15,190 nt of DNA from Oscillospiraceae bacterium (GTDB lineage: Bacteria > Bacillota > Clostridia > Oscillospirales > Oscillospiraceae): contig JAEDKW010000019.1 of assembly GCA_016295615.1 (NCBI GenBank), positions 1 to 15,190 of the forward strand, written 5' to 3'. The position numbers and the translations under genes are program-made. Positions 6,745 to 13,780 of the stretch are shown piece by piece. The notes under the pieces are model-generated. The model was not told the DNA's origin, searched no databases, and worked only from the letters and a program-made list of their open reading frames with translations. Position 1 is the stretch's first letter. Every line of letters begins with the position of its first letter.

Positions 6745-8406
6745 ATGGCAGAACAGTTAAAAATCATTCCTCTTGGCGGTCTGAACGAGATCGGCAAGAA
6801 CATGACCGTGTACGAGTACGGCGGCGAGATCATCGTCGTTGACTGCGGCATGGCCTTCCCCGGCGACGATATGTACGGCATCGACTGCGTGATCCCCGAT
6901 GTCAGCTATCTCGTCAAACACAAAAACCGCATCCGCGGTCTTTTCATCACCCACGGTCACGAGGACCACATCGGCGCGATCCCCTACGTCCTCAAGCAGG
7001 TCAATATGCCCATCTACTGCACGCGCCTGACGGCGGGACTGATCCGTCTCAAGCTCGAGGAGCACGGGCTGCTCAAGTCCACCAAGATCGTCACGGTCGA
7101 ATCGGGCATGACGGTCAAGGCCGGCAAATTCAGCGTGGAATTCATCCACGTCAACCACTCCATCGCGGACTCGGTGGCCTTTGCGATCCACACCAGTCTC
7201 GGCGTGGCCGTCCACACCGGCGACTTCAAGATCGACTCCACGCCGATCGACGGTGAGGTCATTGACCTCGCCCGCTTCGGCGAGCTTGGCAAGCAGGGCG
7301 TCCTCGCGCTGCTCGCCGACTCGACGAATGTCGAGCGTCCGGGCTATACGATGTCGGAGCGCACGGTGGGCAGGTCCTTCAGCCGCCTGTTTCAGGGCTG
7401 CAAGCAGCGCATCATCGTCACGACCTTCGCCTCCAACGTCCACCGCATCCAGCAGATCATCGACGCTGCGGCAGAATGCGGACGCAAGGTCGCCGTCACC
7501 GGCCGCAGCATGGAAAATGTCACCAAGGTGGCGACCGACCTCGGCTACATGAAGCTTCCCAAAAACACGGTCATGGACATCAACAAGGTCAAGGCCATGC
7601 CGCTTGACAAGCAGGTCATCGTCACGACCGGCTCGCAGGGCGAGGAGATGTCCGCGCTCTATCGCATGGCGTTTTCCCAGCACAAGCAGATCGAGGTCGG
7701 TCCGGGAGACCGCGTCATCATTTCCGCTTCCGCGATCCCCGGCAACGAAAACACCGTTTCCCGTGTCATCAACGAGCTGTTCCGAAAGGGCGTCGAGGTC
7801 ATCTATGACCGCGCCGATATGCTTCACGTCTCCGGTCACGCCTGTCAGGAGGAGCTCAAGATCATTCACGCGCTCACGCGTCCGAAGTACTTTATCCCGC
7901 TCCACGGCGAACAGCGCATGCTGCAGCTTCACAAGGACTTGGCGATGTCCATGGGAATGCAGCGCAAAAATATCATCATCTGCGAAAACGGCGACGCCGT
8001 GGAGATCGGAGCGCGCTCGATGAAGCTCATGCCCGCCGCCGCACCCGCCGGCGAGGTGTTCGTCGACGGCTACGGCGTGGGCGATGTCGGAGCGGTCGTC
8101 CTGCGCGACCGCAAGCACCTTGCCGAGGACGGCATGGTCGTCGTCGTTCTTCCGGTGAGCGCCGAAAACGGCGATATGCTGGCAGAGCCTGAGATCATCA
8201 CGCGCGGCTTCATCTATGTCAAGGATTCCGAGGCGCTGATCCAGGACCTTAAAAACCTCACCATGTCCACCGCCTCCGGCATGCGTTCCAAGCGCAGCCG
8301 CGACACGGGCGAGCTCAGAGGCGCGATCAAGAGCGCCGTGAGCAGCTATCTTTTTAAGGTCACCAAGCGGTCTCCCATGGTCCTTCCCGTGATCACAAGA
8401 CTGTAA
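6745..8406 (+). CDS. rnj: Ribonuclease J (metallo-beta-lactamase/beta-CASP RNase)
   Basis: RNase J processes and degrades RNA as a 5'-3' exonuclease and endonuclease; it substitutes for RNase E functions in Bacillota. The protein has 553 residues, typical for J1/J2 (about 555). The N-terminal GGLNEIGKNM stretch and the zinc motif HGHEDH at residues 70-75 identify the fold, as do HSIADS, the HTGDFK motif and the ADSTN stretch in the beta-CASP region. SGHACQEELK and HGEQRML follow, then a C-terminal domain. The reading frame is open upstream to 6532, but the start is set at ATG 6745: AAGGAG lies 9 nt upstream and family homology begins with MAEQLKIIPLGG. The 71 codons upstream form the leader. 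Whether this is J1 or J2 cannot be decided here; the intact HGHEDH suggests an active enzyme. Confidence 0.96.
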   Translation: MAEQLKIIPLGGLNEIGKNMTVYEYGGEIIVVDCGMAFPGDDMYGIDCVIPDVSYLVKHKNRIRGLFITHGHEDHIGAIPYVLKQVNMPIYCTRLTAGLIRLKLEEHGLLKSTKIVTVESGMTVKAGKFSVEFIHVNHSIADSVAFAIHTSLGVAVHTGDFKIDSTPIDGEVIDLARFGELGKQGVLALLADSTNVERPGYTMSERTVGRSFSRLFQGCKQRIIVTTFASNVHRIQQIIDAAAECGRKVAVTGRSMENVTKVATDLGYMKLPKNTVMDINKVKAMPLDKQVIVTTGSQGEEMSALYRMAFSQHKQIEVGPGDRVIISASAIPGNENTVSRVINELFRKGVEVIYDRADMLHVSGHACQEELKIIHALTRPKYFIPLHGEQRMLQLHKDLAMSMGMQRKNIIICENGDAVEIGARSMKLMPAAAPAGEVFVDGYGVGDVGAVVLRDRKHLAEDGMVVVVLPVSAENGDMLAEPEIITRGFIYVKDSEALIQDLKNLTMSTASGMRSKRSRDTGELRGAIKSAVSSYLFKVTKRSPMVLPVITRL

Positions 8407-8417
8407 GAAACCGTTTC

Positions 8418-8456
8418 GGGGCTGGTGAACGCCGTTCACCAGCCCCTTGCTTTTTT
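8418..8456 (+). terminator. Intrinsic terminator of the RNase J gene
   Basis: A perfect 13-bp stem (8418-8430 with 8434-8446, starting GGGGCTGGTGAAC) closes a 3-nt loop and is followed by TTGCTTTTTT. It starts 11 nt after the rnj stop. The T-run lies only on the plus-strand side, so it acts mainly for rnj. Its end meets the stop codon of the facing methyltransferase gene. Confidence 0.93.
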
Positions 8457-9616
8457 CATTCCTTCTCCTGTTTTCTTTCTTCTTCCGCCAGCGTAAGAAG
8501 CGTCTGGCGGAACTGATATTTTTCGGCAAGCGACTGCGCCGCAGCCAGCTTCTTCTCCCCGCCGCGCTTATTTCTGACGCAGCGGAGCATCAGGTTTTTC
8601 GGCGAATGCTCAAAGTCGATGAATTCGATCACATCCACGCGGTACCCCGCGTCCTCCAGCACCGCGGCACGGATGGCGTCCGTCAGCAGCGCGGAGAAGC
8701 GCTCCTGCAGCAGTCCGTGGGCAAGCAGCAGATCAAAATCGCCGCCCTTTTGAATCTGCGCGTTCACTTCATGCTGGCAGCAGGGCACGGAGAAAATATA
8801 CTTTACGCCCCTTTCCATCGCATAGTGCAGCGCATAGTCCGTCGCGGTGTCGCAGGCGTGGAGCGTGACGATCATGTCGATATGCTCGCCGTAGAGCGCG
8901 TCGCGCGTGACGTCGGCGACAACAAAGCGCAGATTTTCATAGCCGTACCGCGCCGCAATGTCGTTGCAGCGCCCGACCACGTCTTCCTTCAGGTCGTAGC
9001 CGATGATCTTCGCCTTCACGCCGCGCTTGACGGTGAAGTAATAGTAGAGCAGAAACGTCAGATACGACTTGCCGCAGCCGAAGTCAAGGATCGTGATCTC
9101 CTCACGCTGCGACGATTGAAACGCATCGTCCACCAGCTCGATAAAGCGGTTGATCTGCTTGTACTTGTCGTACTTGCTGCGCACGATCCTGAAATCCGCG
9201 GTGAATACGCCAAGGTCGACCAGCGCGGGGATGCATTCCCCCTCCGCGAGAATATATTCTTTTTTGCGGTTGTGCGCCGTGGGCGCCGCCTTGCGGACGG
9301 TCTGTCCTTTGGCGGTGCACTTGTATGTCCCGTCATTTTTGCGGACATATTGTCTTGTTTCCGTTTGGGTACACAACACGATCTGGCGGTACTGTCCCGC
9401 CAGGTCGTTTTCATACACTTCGCACAGCTGTCCCCTGGGGATGTTGCGGTGACTCACCTGCGCGCCGTGCTGATACTCGATTTGGAAAAACGCCTTGCCT
9501 TTGAGCGTCAGCGGACGAATCGTCGCCTTCGTGCCGGCGGCGGGTGTGACCGGTGCGGAAAGCACAAGCCGGGTCAGCGTATCGAGCCGCTCGGACAGAT
9601 CGGATAAAAAGCTCAT
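8456..9616 (-). CDS. Uncharacterised class I SAM-dependent methyltransferase
   Basis: This 386-residue protein has a Rossmann-type methyltransferase core. Motif I ILDFGCGKSYLTF is at residues 176-188, the IGYDLK acidic strand at 205-210, FVVADV at 231-236, then HACDTATDYAL at 253-263, SVPCCQHE at 276-283 and FEHSPKN at 335-341. The HACDTATDYAL and PCCQHE motifs recall the family often listed as Methyltransf_32, with homologues across Clostridia and METTL25-like proteins in eukaryotes; this placement is from memory. The first 140 residues are a separate domain with no motif I can name. The substrate is unknown. The gene starts 15 bp after rsmI with a GAAAGGG ribosome binding site and is probably co-transcribed with it, which hints at, but does not prove, an RNA or ribosomal substrate. 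Confidence 0.87.
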   Translation of the reverse strand: MSFLSDLSERLDTLTRLVLSAPVTPAAGTKATIRPLTLKGKAFFQIEYQHGAQVSHRNIPRGQLCEVYENDLAGQYRQIVLCTQTETRQYVRKNDGTYKCTAKGQTVRKAAPTAHNRKKEYILAEGECIPALVDLGVFTADFRIVRSKYDKYKQINRFIELVDDAFQSSQREEITILDFGCGKSYLTFLLYYYFTVKRGVKAKIIGYDLKEDVVGRCNDIAARYGYENLRFVVADVTRDALYGEHIDMIVTLHACDTATDYALHYAMERGVKYIFSVPCCQHEVNAQIQKGGDFDLLLAHGLLQERFSALLTDAIRAAVLEDAGYRVDVIEFIDFEHSPKNLMLRCVRNKRGGEKKLAAAQSLAEKYQFRQTLLTLAEEERKQEKE

Positions 9617-9631
9617 GGTTTGTCCCTTTCC

Positions 9632-10513
9632 TCAGCCGAAGCGCTCCTTGAGCGCAAGGTGCGCGGCGTAAAGCTCGTTTTTGGAATACGTGTTGTTCTC
9701 GTCCCCAAGCAGCAGCCTGATCGCGTCCCTGGCGGTGCAGTCATGGCGCACCATGCAGTCCACCAGCAGCGCCTCGGGCGAGGAAATGTGCTCGACCTCC
9801 CGGAGCATGTACTCCTCGCAGACCTCGGCAATGAAGGCATATTCGCCCTTTTCATAGTTGCCCTTGCGGAGCAGCTGCTCCCTGACCTCGGCAGGACTGC
9901 CGCGGAACGTCATCTCATGAAGCTTCGTCATGTCGTTGCACAGGCACAGTCTGATGCCGGCGTTTTCCTCGATAAAGAACTCCACCGCAGACATGATGCG
10001 CTTGGGCGATTCATAAAACGCATAGGTGCGCGTGTCGCCCTTTCGCATCATGGAAAGCACCCTGCGGCGGTCCGCCGTCTCACGCGGGAAGAAGCCGTAA
10101 AACAGAAAGGTCGAGAGGTCGAAGCCGGAGATGGACAGCGCCGTGACCGCCGCGCAGCAGCCGGGAATGCCGACCACGCGGATCCCCGAGCCGACCGCCG
10201 CGCGGATCAGCTCGTTGCCGGGATCGGAAATACAGGGCGTGCCCGCGTCCGTGATGACGGCGACATTTTTCCCCTGCTGCAGCTGCTCGACAAAGTAGCG
10301 CGCCTTGCCGTACTCGTTGAATTTATGGTTTGCGGAAAGCGCGTTGCCGCGAATGCCAAGCTTGTTGAGCAGCACGACGGAGCGGCGCGTATCCTCCGCC
10401 GCGATGATATCCGCCGTCGTCAGGATCTCACGGGCGCGCTCGGTGATATCGCGTGAGTTGCCGATCGGCGTTGCCACGATATAAAGCGTCCCCACGGCGT
10501 TCTGTTCGTCCAT
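9632..10513 (-). CDS. rsmI: 16S rRNA (cytidine(1402)-2'-O)-methyltransferase RsmI
   Basis: RsmI adds the 2'-O-methyl group on C1402 of 16S rRNA in the decoding centre, using S-adenosylmethionine. The 293-residue length is normal. It is recognised by GTLYIVATPIGN at residues 8-19, AAEDTRRS at 38-45, ITDAGTPCISDPG at 87-99 and GIPGCCAAVTALSISGF at 115-131, all characteristic of the tetrapyrrole methylase fold branch that holds RsmI. At 192-204 the protein reads CNDMTKLHEMTFR, where many homologues have an ARELTK-type sequence, so this is a subfamily variant. The C-terminal 50 residues match the small helical domain usual in RsmI. GGAGG precedes the ATG by 8 nt. The gene heads a two-gene unit with the methyltransferase downstream. 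Confidence 0.96.
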   Translation of the reverse strand: MDEQNAVGTLYIVATPIGNSRDITERAREILTTADIIAAEDTRRSVVLLNKLGIRGNALSANHKFNEYGKARYFVEQLQQGKNVAVITDAGTPCISDPGNELIRAAVGSGIRVVGIPGCCAAVTALSISGFDLSTFLFYGFFPRETADRRRVLSMMRKGDTRTYAFYESPKRIMSAVEFFIEENAGIRLCLCNDMTKLHEMTFRGSPAEVREQLLRKGNYEKGEYAFIAEVCEEYMLREVEHISSPEALLVDCMVRHDCTARDAIRLLLGDENNTYSKNELYAAHLALKERFG

Positions 10514-10553
10514 ACGGGTTCCTCCAAAGCATAAAATATCTCATGATCCATTC

Positions 10554-10582
10554 AGTATAGACTATTTTCCTGCCGTTGGCAA
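10554..10582 (-). promoter_or_regulatory. Sigma-A-type promoter for rsmI
   Basis: On the minus strand TTGCCA (10577-10582) and TATACT (10554-10559) are separated by exactly 17 bp. Transcription would start near 10547, about 34 nt ahead of the rsmI ATG. Confidence 0.8.
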
Positions 10583-10606
10583 GGCGTCGGCGCACAAGGA
10601 TTTTCC

Positions 10607-10635
10607 TTTGCAAATTCCGCGTTCTGCATTATAAT
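10607..10635 (+). promoter_or_regulatory. Sigma-A-type promoter for the S41-SLH protease operon
   Basis: A perfect TATAAT (10630-10635) lies 17 bp from TTTGCA (10607-10612); TTGCAA with 16-bp spacing is an equal alternative. Transcription would start about 32 nt before the ATG at 10674. It diverges from the rsmI promoter with about 24 bp between the -35 elements. Confidence 0.78.
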
Positions 10636-10673
10636 GGCAGTAATCAAACCTTCACCGCAAAGGAGACCTGTCC

Positions 10674-12569
10674 ATGAAAGCTCTGCTGCGCAGACTCTGC
10701 GCCCTTCTGTGTATCTGTGCGCTGCTCATTACGCCGGCATCCGCGCTGAGCGTGGAAAACGCGCTGGATCTTCTGGAGCAAACATATGTCAACGACATCC
10801 CGGCAAGAGCGTATGACGCCGAAACGCTGGAGGAGCTCTTCGCCGTCATCGGCGACCCGTACACCTATTACATGACGGAGCAGGAGTATCAGACCTTCCT
10901 GTCTTCCGTCGAGGGCGATACCACCGTCACGGGCATCGGCGCTGCGATCCTCTACACCGAAGACGGCATTCTGCTTGATTCGATCCTCCCCGGCGGCGGC
11001 GCGGAAGCAGCCGGACTGGTCGCCGGCGACCTGATCATCGCAATCGAAGGCGTTTCCTGCGCGAACGCGGATGCGTCGCACCGCGCGCAGCTTCTCGGAG
11101 AGGACGGGACCGTCGTCCGCCTCTCCGTCCGGCATGCCGACGGCTCCGTCCGGGATTATGCGCTCACGCGCCGCACGCTCGAGCTGCACAACACGACCGT
11201 CACGGCAAAAGACGGGGTGGGCTTCATCGACTGCGACACCTTCGGCTCACAGACAGGCGCCTATTTCAGCGACGGCATCATAAAGTATGACCGTCAGGTC
11301 CGGCTGTGGGTGGCGGATCTTCGCGGCAACACCGGCGGCTTTTCCGAGTCCGCCGTCGATGCGCTCGGCGCCTTTGCCGGCAGCGGCAATCTGCTCTATT
11401 TGAAAAACCGCGGCGGCTCCGTCCTGCACAGCGCCTACCGCGGCGCCGACCGGACGGACAAGCCCGTGATCGTCCTGACCGACGGGCATACTGCCAGCGC
11501 CTCCGAGATTTTCGCCGGCGGCATCAAAGGCTGCAAAGCCGGCATCGTCGTCGGCTCCCGCACCTACGGCAAGGGCGTTGCCCAGATCGTTTATGACGCG
11601 GACACCTCCCCCCTCTTTGACGGCGACGCGCTGAAGGTGACCGCCTACCGCTTTTACCTTGCCGACGGCAACACAAGCGACCGTATCGGCGTCATCCCGA
11701 CGCTTTTCGCGGACAGCTTCACCGCCCCCGAGGTCGCCGCGCTCCTGTGTGCGCAGAAGCCCGCGGACGGCAGCGCATATCTGCGTCTCGTTCTGAACGG
11801 TTTTGATTTTTATGTCAACTTACCGCAGGCGCGCGCAGAGCATGCGGACGCGCTCAGCACGCTGCTGGCGGCGCTCGCGCCGGATGCCGCCGTGTTTTAC
11901 GGAAATGACGGCTCGGAACGCGCGGCGGCGGTCGGGGAGCTTCCCGCCCTGTGCGGCTGCACCGTCGTTGAGCGCGGCTTTGCCGACGCCGCGCAAAGCG
12001 TCTATGCCGATGCGATCAACACCCTCGGCGTCTATCGTCTGGTCTTCGGTGACGGCAGCGGCATGTTCCGCCCGGGCGACACGATGACCCGCGCCGAGGT
12101 CTGCTGCCTGCTTGCGCAGGCGCTCGGCATTGCCTCCGGCGCGGACGGCTGCTTTGCCGACGTCCCCTCCGGCAGCTGGTACGCGGGAAGCGTCAACGCC
12201 ATGGCAACTCTCGGTCTTGTCAGCGGCGTCGGGAACGACCGCTTCGCTCCCCTCGATACCATGACGCAGGAGGAATTTTTCACCGTTATGGGTCGTTTGG
12301 CAGAGTTTCTCAATCTCGATGCCTGCATCTACCTTGACGAGCGTCCGCTCGGCACGCTGGAGCCGCTGGCGTGCTATCAGGGCTTCTCCTCCTGGGCGAT
12401 CCGCGGCACGGATCTTCTGGCAAACTTCTCTCCCCGCGAGACCGGCAGCGGAACAGGCATGCTTTTTGCCGCGCCGGAAGAACTTCAGCCGAAGGAGCCC
12501 ATTCTGCGCGAGCAGGCGGCGGATACGATGTACAAGCTTCTCACCGGGCTCGGCATCCTGTCCTATTGA
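10674..12569 (+). CDS. Secreted PDZ/S41 C-terminal-processing-type protease with SLH surface-anchor domains
   Basis: The 631-residue protein starts with a signal peptide (MKALLRRLC then a hydrophobic core, with a likely cut after PASA at residue 24). A PDZ domain (about 85-165, with TGIGA) is followed by an S41 peptidase domain (about 180-345). By family alignment the catalytic serine is S275 in TASASE and the lysine is K300 in YGKGVAQ. They are 25 residues apart, as in CtpA, and Q304 is also present, so it should be active. From about 434 come S-layer homology domains: one at 434-481 with TRAE at 472-475, a second at 493-541 with TQEE, and a degenerate third to about 625. The family trims or degrades envelope proteins; SLH domains bind the protein to cell wall polymers. 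The mature part contains 11 cysteines, many for an exported Gram-positive protein. AAAGGAGA precedes the ATG. Its target is unknown. Confidence 0.92.
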   Translation: MKALLRRLCALLCICALLITPASALSVENALDLLEQTYVNDIPARAYDAETLEELFAVIGDPYTYYMTEQEYQTFLSSVEGDTTVTGIGAAILYTEDGILLDSILPGGGAEAAGLVAGDLIIAIEGVSCANADASHRAQLLGEDGTVVRLSVRHADGSVRDYALTRRTLELHNTTVTAKDGVGFIDCDTFGSQTGAYFSDGIIKYDRQVRLWVADLRGNTGGFSESAVDALGAFAGSGNLLYLKNRGGSVLHSAYRGADRTDKPVIVLTDGHTASASEIFAGGIKGCKAGIVVGSRTYGKGVAQIVYDADTSPLFDGDALKVTAYRFYLADGNTSDRIGVIPTLFADSFTAPEVAALLCAQKPADGSAYLRLVLNGFDFYVNLPQARAEHADALSTLLAALAPDAAVFYGNDGSERAAAVGELPALCGCTVVERGFADAAQSVYADAINTLGVYRLVFGDGSGMFRPGDTMTRAEVCCLLAQALGIASGADGCFADVPSGSWYAGSVNAMATLGLVSGVGNDRFAPLDTMTQEEFFTVMGRLAEFLNLDACIYLDERPLGTLEPLACYQGFSSWAIRGTDLLANFSPRETGSGTGMLFAAPEELQPKEPILREQAADTMYKLLTGLGILSY

Positions 12570-12576
12570 TCCTTAC

Positions 12577-12583
12577 AAGGAGG
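12577..12583 (+). promoter_or_regulatory. Ribosome binding site that points to an ATT start codon
   Basis: AAGGAGG, a seven-base match to the anti-Shine-Dalgarno, lies 7 nt after the protease stop. The codon 8 nt downstream (12592-12594) is ATT, in frame with the GIY-YIG gene; no ATG, GTG or TTG is in frame near it. Confidence 0.75.
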
Positions 12584-12591
12584 CGAGGCAG

Positions 12592-12852
12592 ATTTCGTGG
12601 TACGTCTATATGCTGCGCTGCAGCGACGGTTCTCTTTATACCGGTATTGCCACGGATATTGAACGCCGCTTTGCGGAGCATGTATCCGGCAGGGGCGCAA
12701 AATACACGCGCTCGCACAAGCCTGTCGCCATCCTGTACCGCGAGGAAACGGCAGATCGATCCGCCGCGCTGCGCCGCGAGGCGGAGATCAAAAAGCTTGC
12801 GCGCGAAGAGAAACTCAAACTGATTTCGGAGGGCACGCCATGTCAGAAGTAA
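12592..12852 (+). CDS. Small GIY-YIG domain protein (UPF0213/YhbQ-like), apparent ATT start
   Basis: This 86-residue protein is a single GIY-YIG nuclease domain, close to the usual length of the bacterial stand-alone family. The first strand is WYVYMLRC (residues 3-10), then the YIG-type LYTGIA (15-20). An arginine in TDIERRF, a tyrosine in GAKYTR and REAEIKKL (62-69, with the expected glutamate) complete the pattern. Biological roles in this family are poorly known; nucleic acid cleavage is the family inference. The start is odd. The frame is open upstream inside the protease gene, but the only nearby in-frame ATG (12610) would remove the first strand. AAGGAGG sits 8 nt before ATT, giving (M)SWYVYMLRC, where relatives typically begin MWYVY. 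The gene overlaps nnrD by 13 nt, which suggests translational coupling. Confidence 0.85.
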   Translation: MSWYVYMLRCSDGSLYTGIATDIERRFAEHVSGRGAKYTRSHKPVAILYREETADRSAALRREAEIKKLAREEKLKLISEGTPCQK

Positions 12853-13727
12853 CCTGTATCGACGCAAAACTGGCGTCATCCATGCTTCCCAAGCGCAAAG
12901 AGGACGGTCACAAGGGGACCTTCGGCAAGCTCCTGATCGTCGGCGGGGCAGTCGGCTATACCGGCGCGCCGTACCTTGCCGCCGAAGCCGCCGTGCACTC
13001 CGGCTGCGGACTGGTCTATCTGGGCGTGCCGAAGTGTATCTGGCAGATCGAGGCGGTCAAGTGCACGTCCTCCATGCCGTTTCCGCTCCCCGATGAGGGC
13101 GGCATGCTTTGTGAGGCGAGCTACGGCGCCGTGGCGGATAAGCTGTCCGGCTGCGATGTGCTCGCGCTCGGTCCCGGTCTGGGGCGCAGCCGCGGGGCGG
13201 AAAAGCTGGTCTCGCTTCTGCTGGATTTTGCCGCGCAGAGCGTCGTGCTGGACGCGGACGGCATCAATGCCCTCGCCGGAAATCCCGGTCTTCTGAAATC
13301 CCGCCGCGGCCGTGTGACCGTTCTCACGCCGCATGAAGCGGAATTTTCCCGTCTGAGCGGGCTGCCGCTGGAGCGTATTGTCCGCGGCGACCGCTGCGCG
13401 CTCGCCCGCAGCTTCGCCGCCGAGTACGGCTGCGTGCTCGTTCTCAAGGGGCACCGCACCGTTGTCGCGCTGCCGGACGGTCAGGTGTTTGTCAACACCT
13501 GCGGCGGCTCCGCGCTGTCCAGGGGCGGCAGCGGCGACGTGCTTACCGGACTGATCGCCTCGCTTCTGTGTCAGGGCGCCTCGGCACGCGACGCCGCCTG
13601 CTGCGGCGTTTTCCTGCACGCCCGCGCAGGCGACCTCCTCGCGCAGCAGCAAACCTCCTATTGCGTCACGCCGTCCGCTCTTATTGAGCAGGGCTTTCCT
13701 CCGGCATTCGGAGAGCTCCTTGTGTAA
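12840..13727 (+). CDS. nnrD: ADP/ATP-dependent NAD(P)H-hydrate dehydratase
   Basis: NnrD repairs damaged NADHX/NADPHX by ATP- or ADP-driven dehydration back to NAD(P)H. The protein has 295 residues in a ribokinase-like fold. The family start HKGTFGKLLIVGG is at residues 24-36, GPGLGR at 111-116, LDADGINAL at 137-145, TPHEAEF at 163-169 and VLKGHRTVV at 201-209. The nucleotide-site motif GGSGDVLTG at 229-237 carries the catalytic aspartate D233. It is a stand-alone dehydratase: the NnrE epimerase domain usually fused in front is absent, so an epimerase should be encoded elsewhere. The ATG at 12840 has GGAGGG upstream and overlaps the end of the GIY-YIG gene, so it is probably the last gene of the protease operon. 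Confidence 0.95.
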   Translation: MSEVTCIDAKLASSMLPKRKEDGHKGTFGKLLIVGGAVGYTGAPYLAAEAAVHSGCGLVYLGVPKCIWQIEAVKCTSSMPFPLPDEGGMLCEASYGAVADKLSGCDVLALGPGLGRSRGAEKLVSLLLDFAAQSVVLDADGINALAGNPGLLKSRRGRVTVLTPHEAEFSRLSGLPLERIVRGDRCALARSFAAEYGCVLVLKGHRTVVALPDGQVFVNTCGGSALSRGGSGDVLTGLIASLLCQGASARDAACCGVFLHARAGDLLAQQQTSYCVTPSALIEQGFPPAFGELLV

Positions 13728-13742
13728 AACAGCATAAAAAGT

Positions 13743-13780
13743 CGCATGGCGGTCCGTTTGACCGCCATGCGCTTATTTTT
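13743..13780. terminator. Bidirectional intrinsic terminator between nnrD and spoIIP
   Basis: A perfect 12-bp stem (13743-13754 with 13760-13771, starting CGCATGGCGGTC) closes a 5-nt loop. On the plus strand CTTATTTTT follows; on the minus strand ACTTTTTATG follows. It lies in the 45 bp between two converging genes and can end transcription from both sides. Confidence 0.9.

Noticed and set aside
6757..8529. Long minus-strand open frame (590 codons) opposite the RNase J gene
   Set aside because: It is a shadow of rnj with a repetitive Asp/His/Val-rich composition and no family motif; it also runs through the terminator hairpin.
8447..9607. Plus-strand open frame of 386 codons opposite the methyltransferase
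   Set aside because: The methyltransferase frame has clear motifs and a ribosome binding site; this one has neither.
12319..12591. Earlier ATG start at 12319 for the GIY-YIG gene
   Set aside because: It would put 91 extra codons inside the SLH protease gene with no family similarity; the domain and the ribosome binding site both point to 12592.
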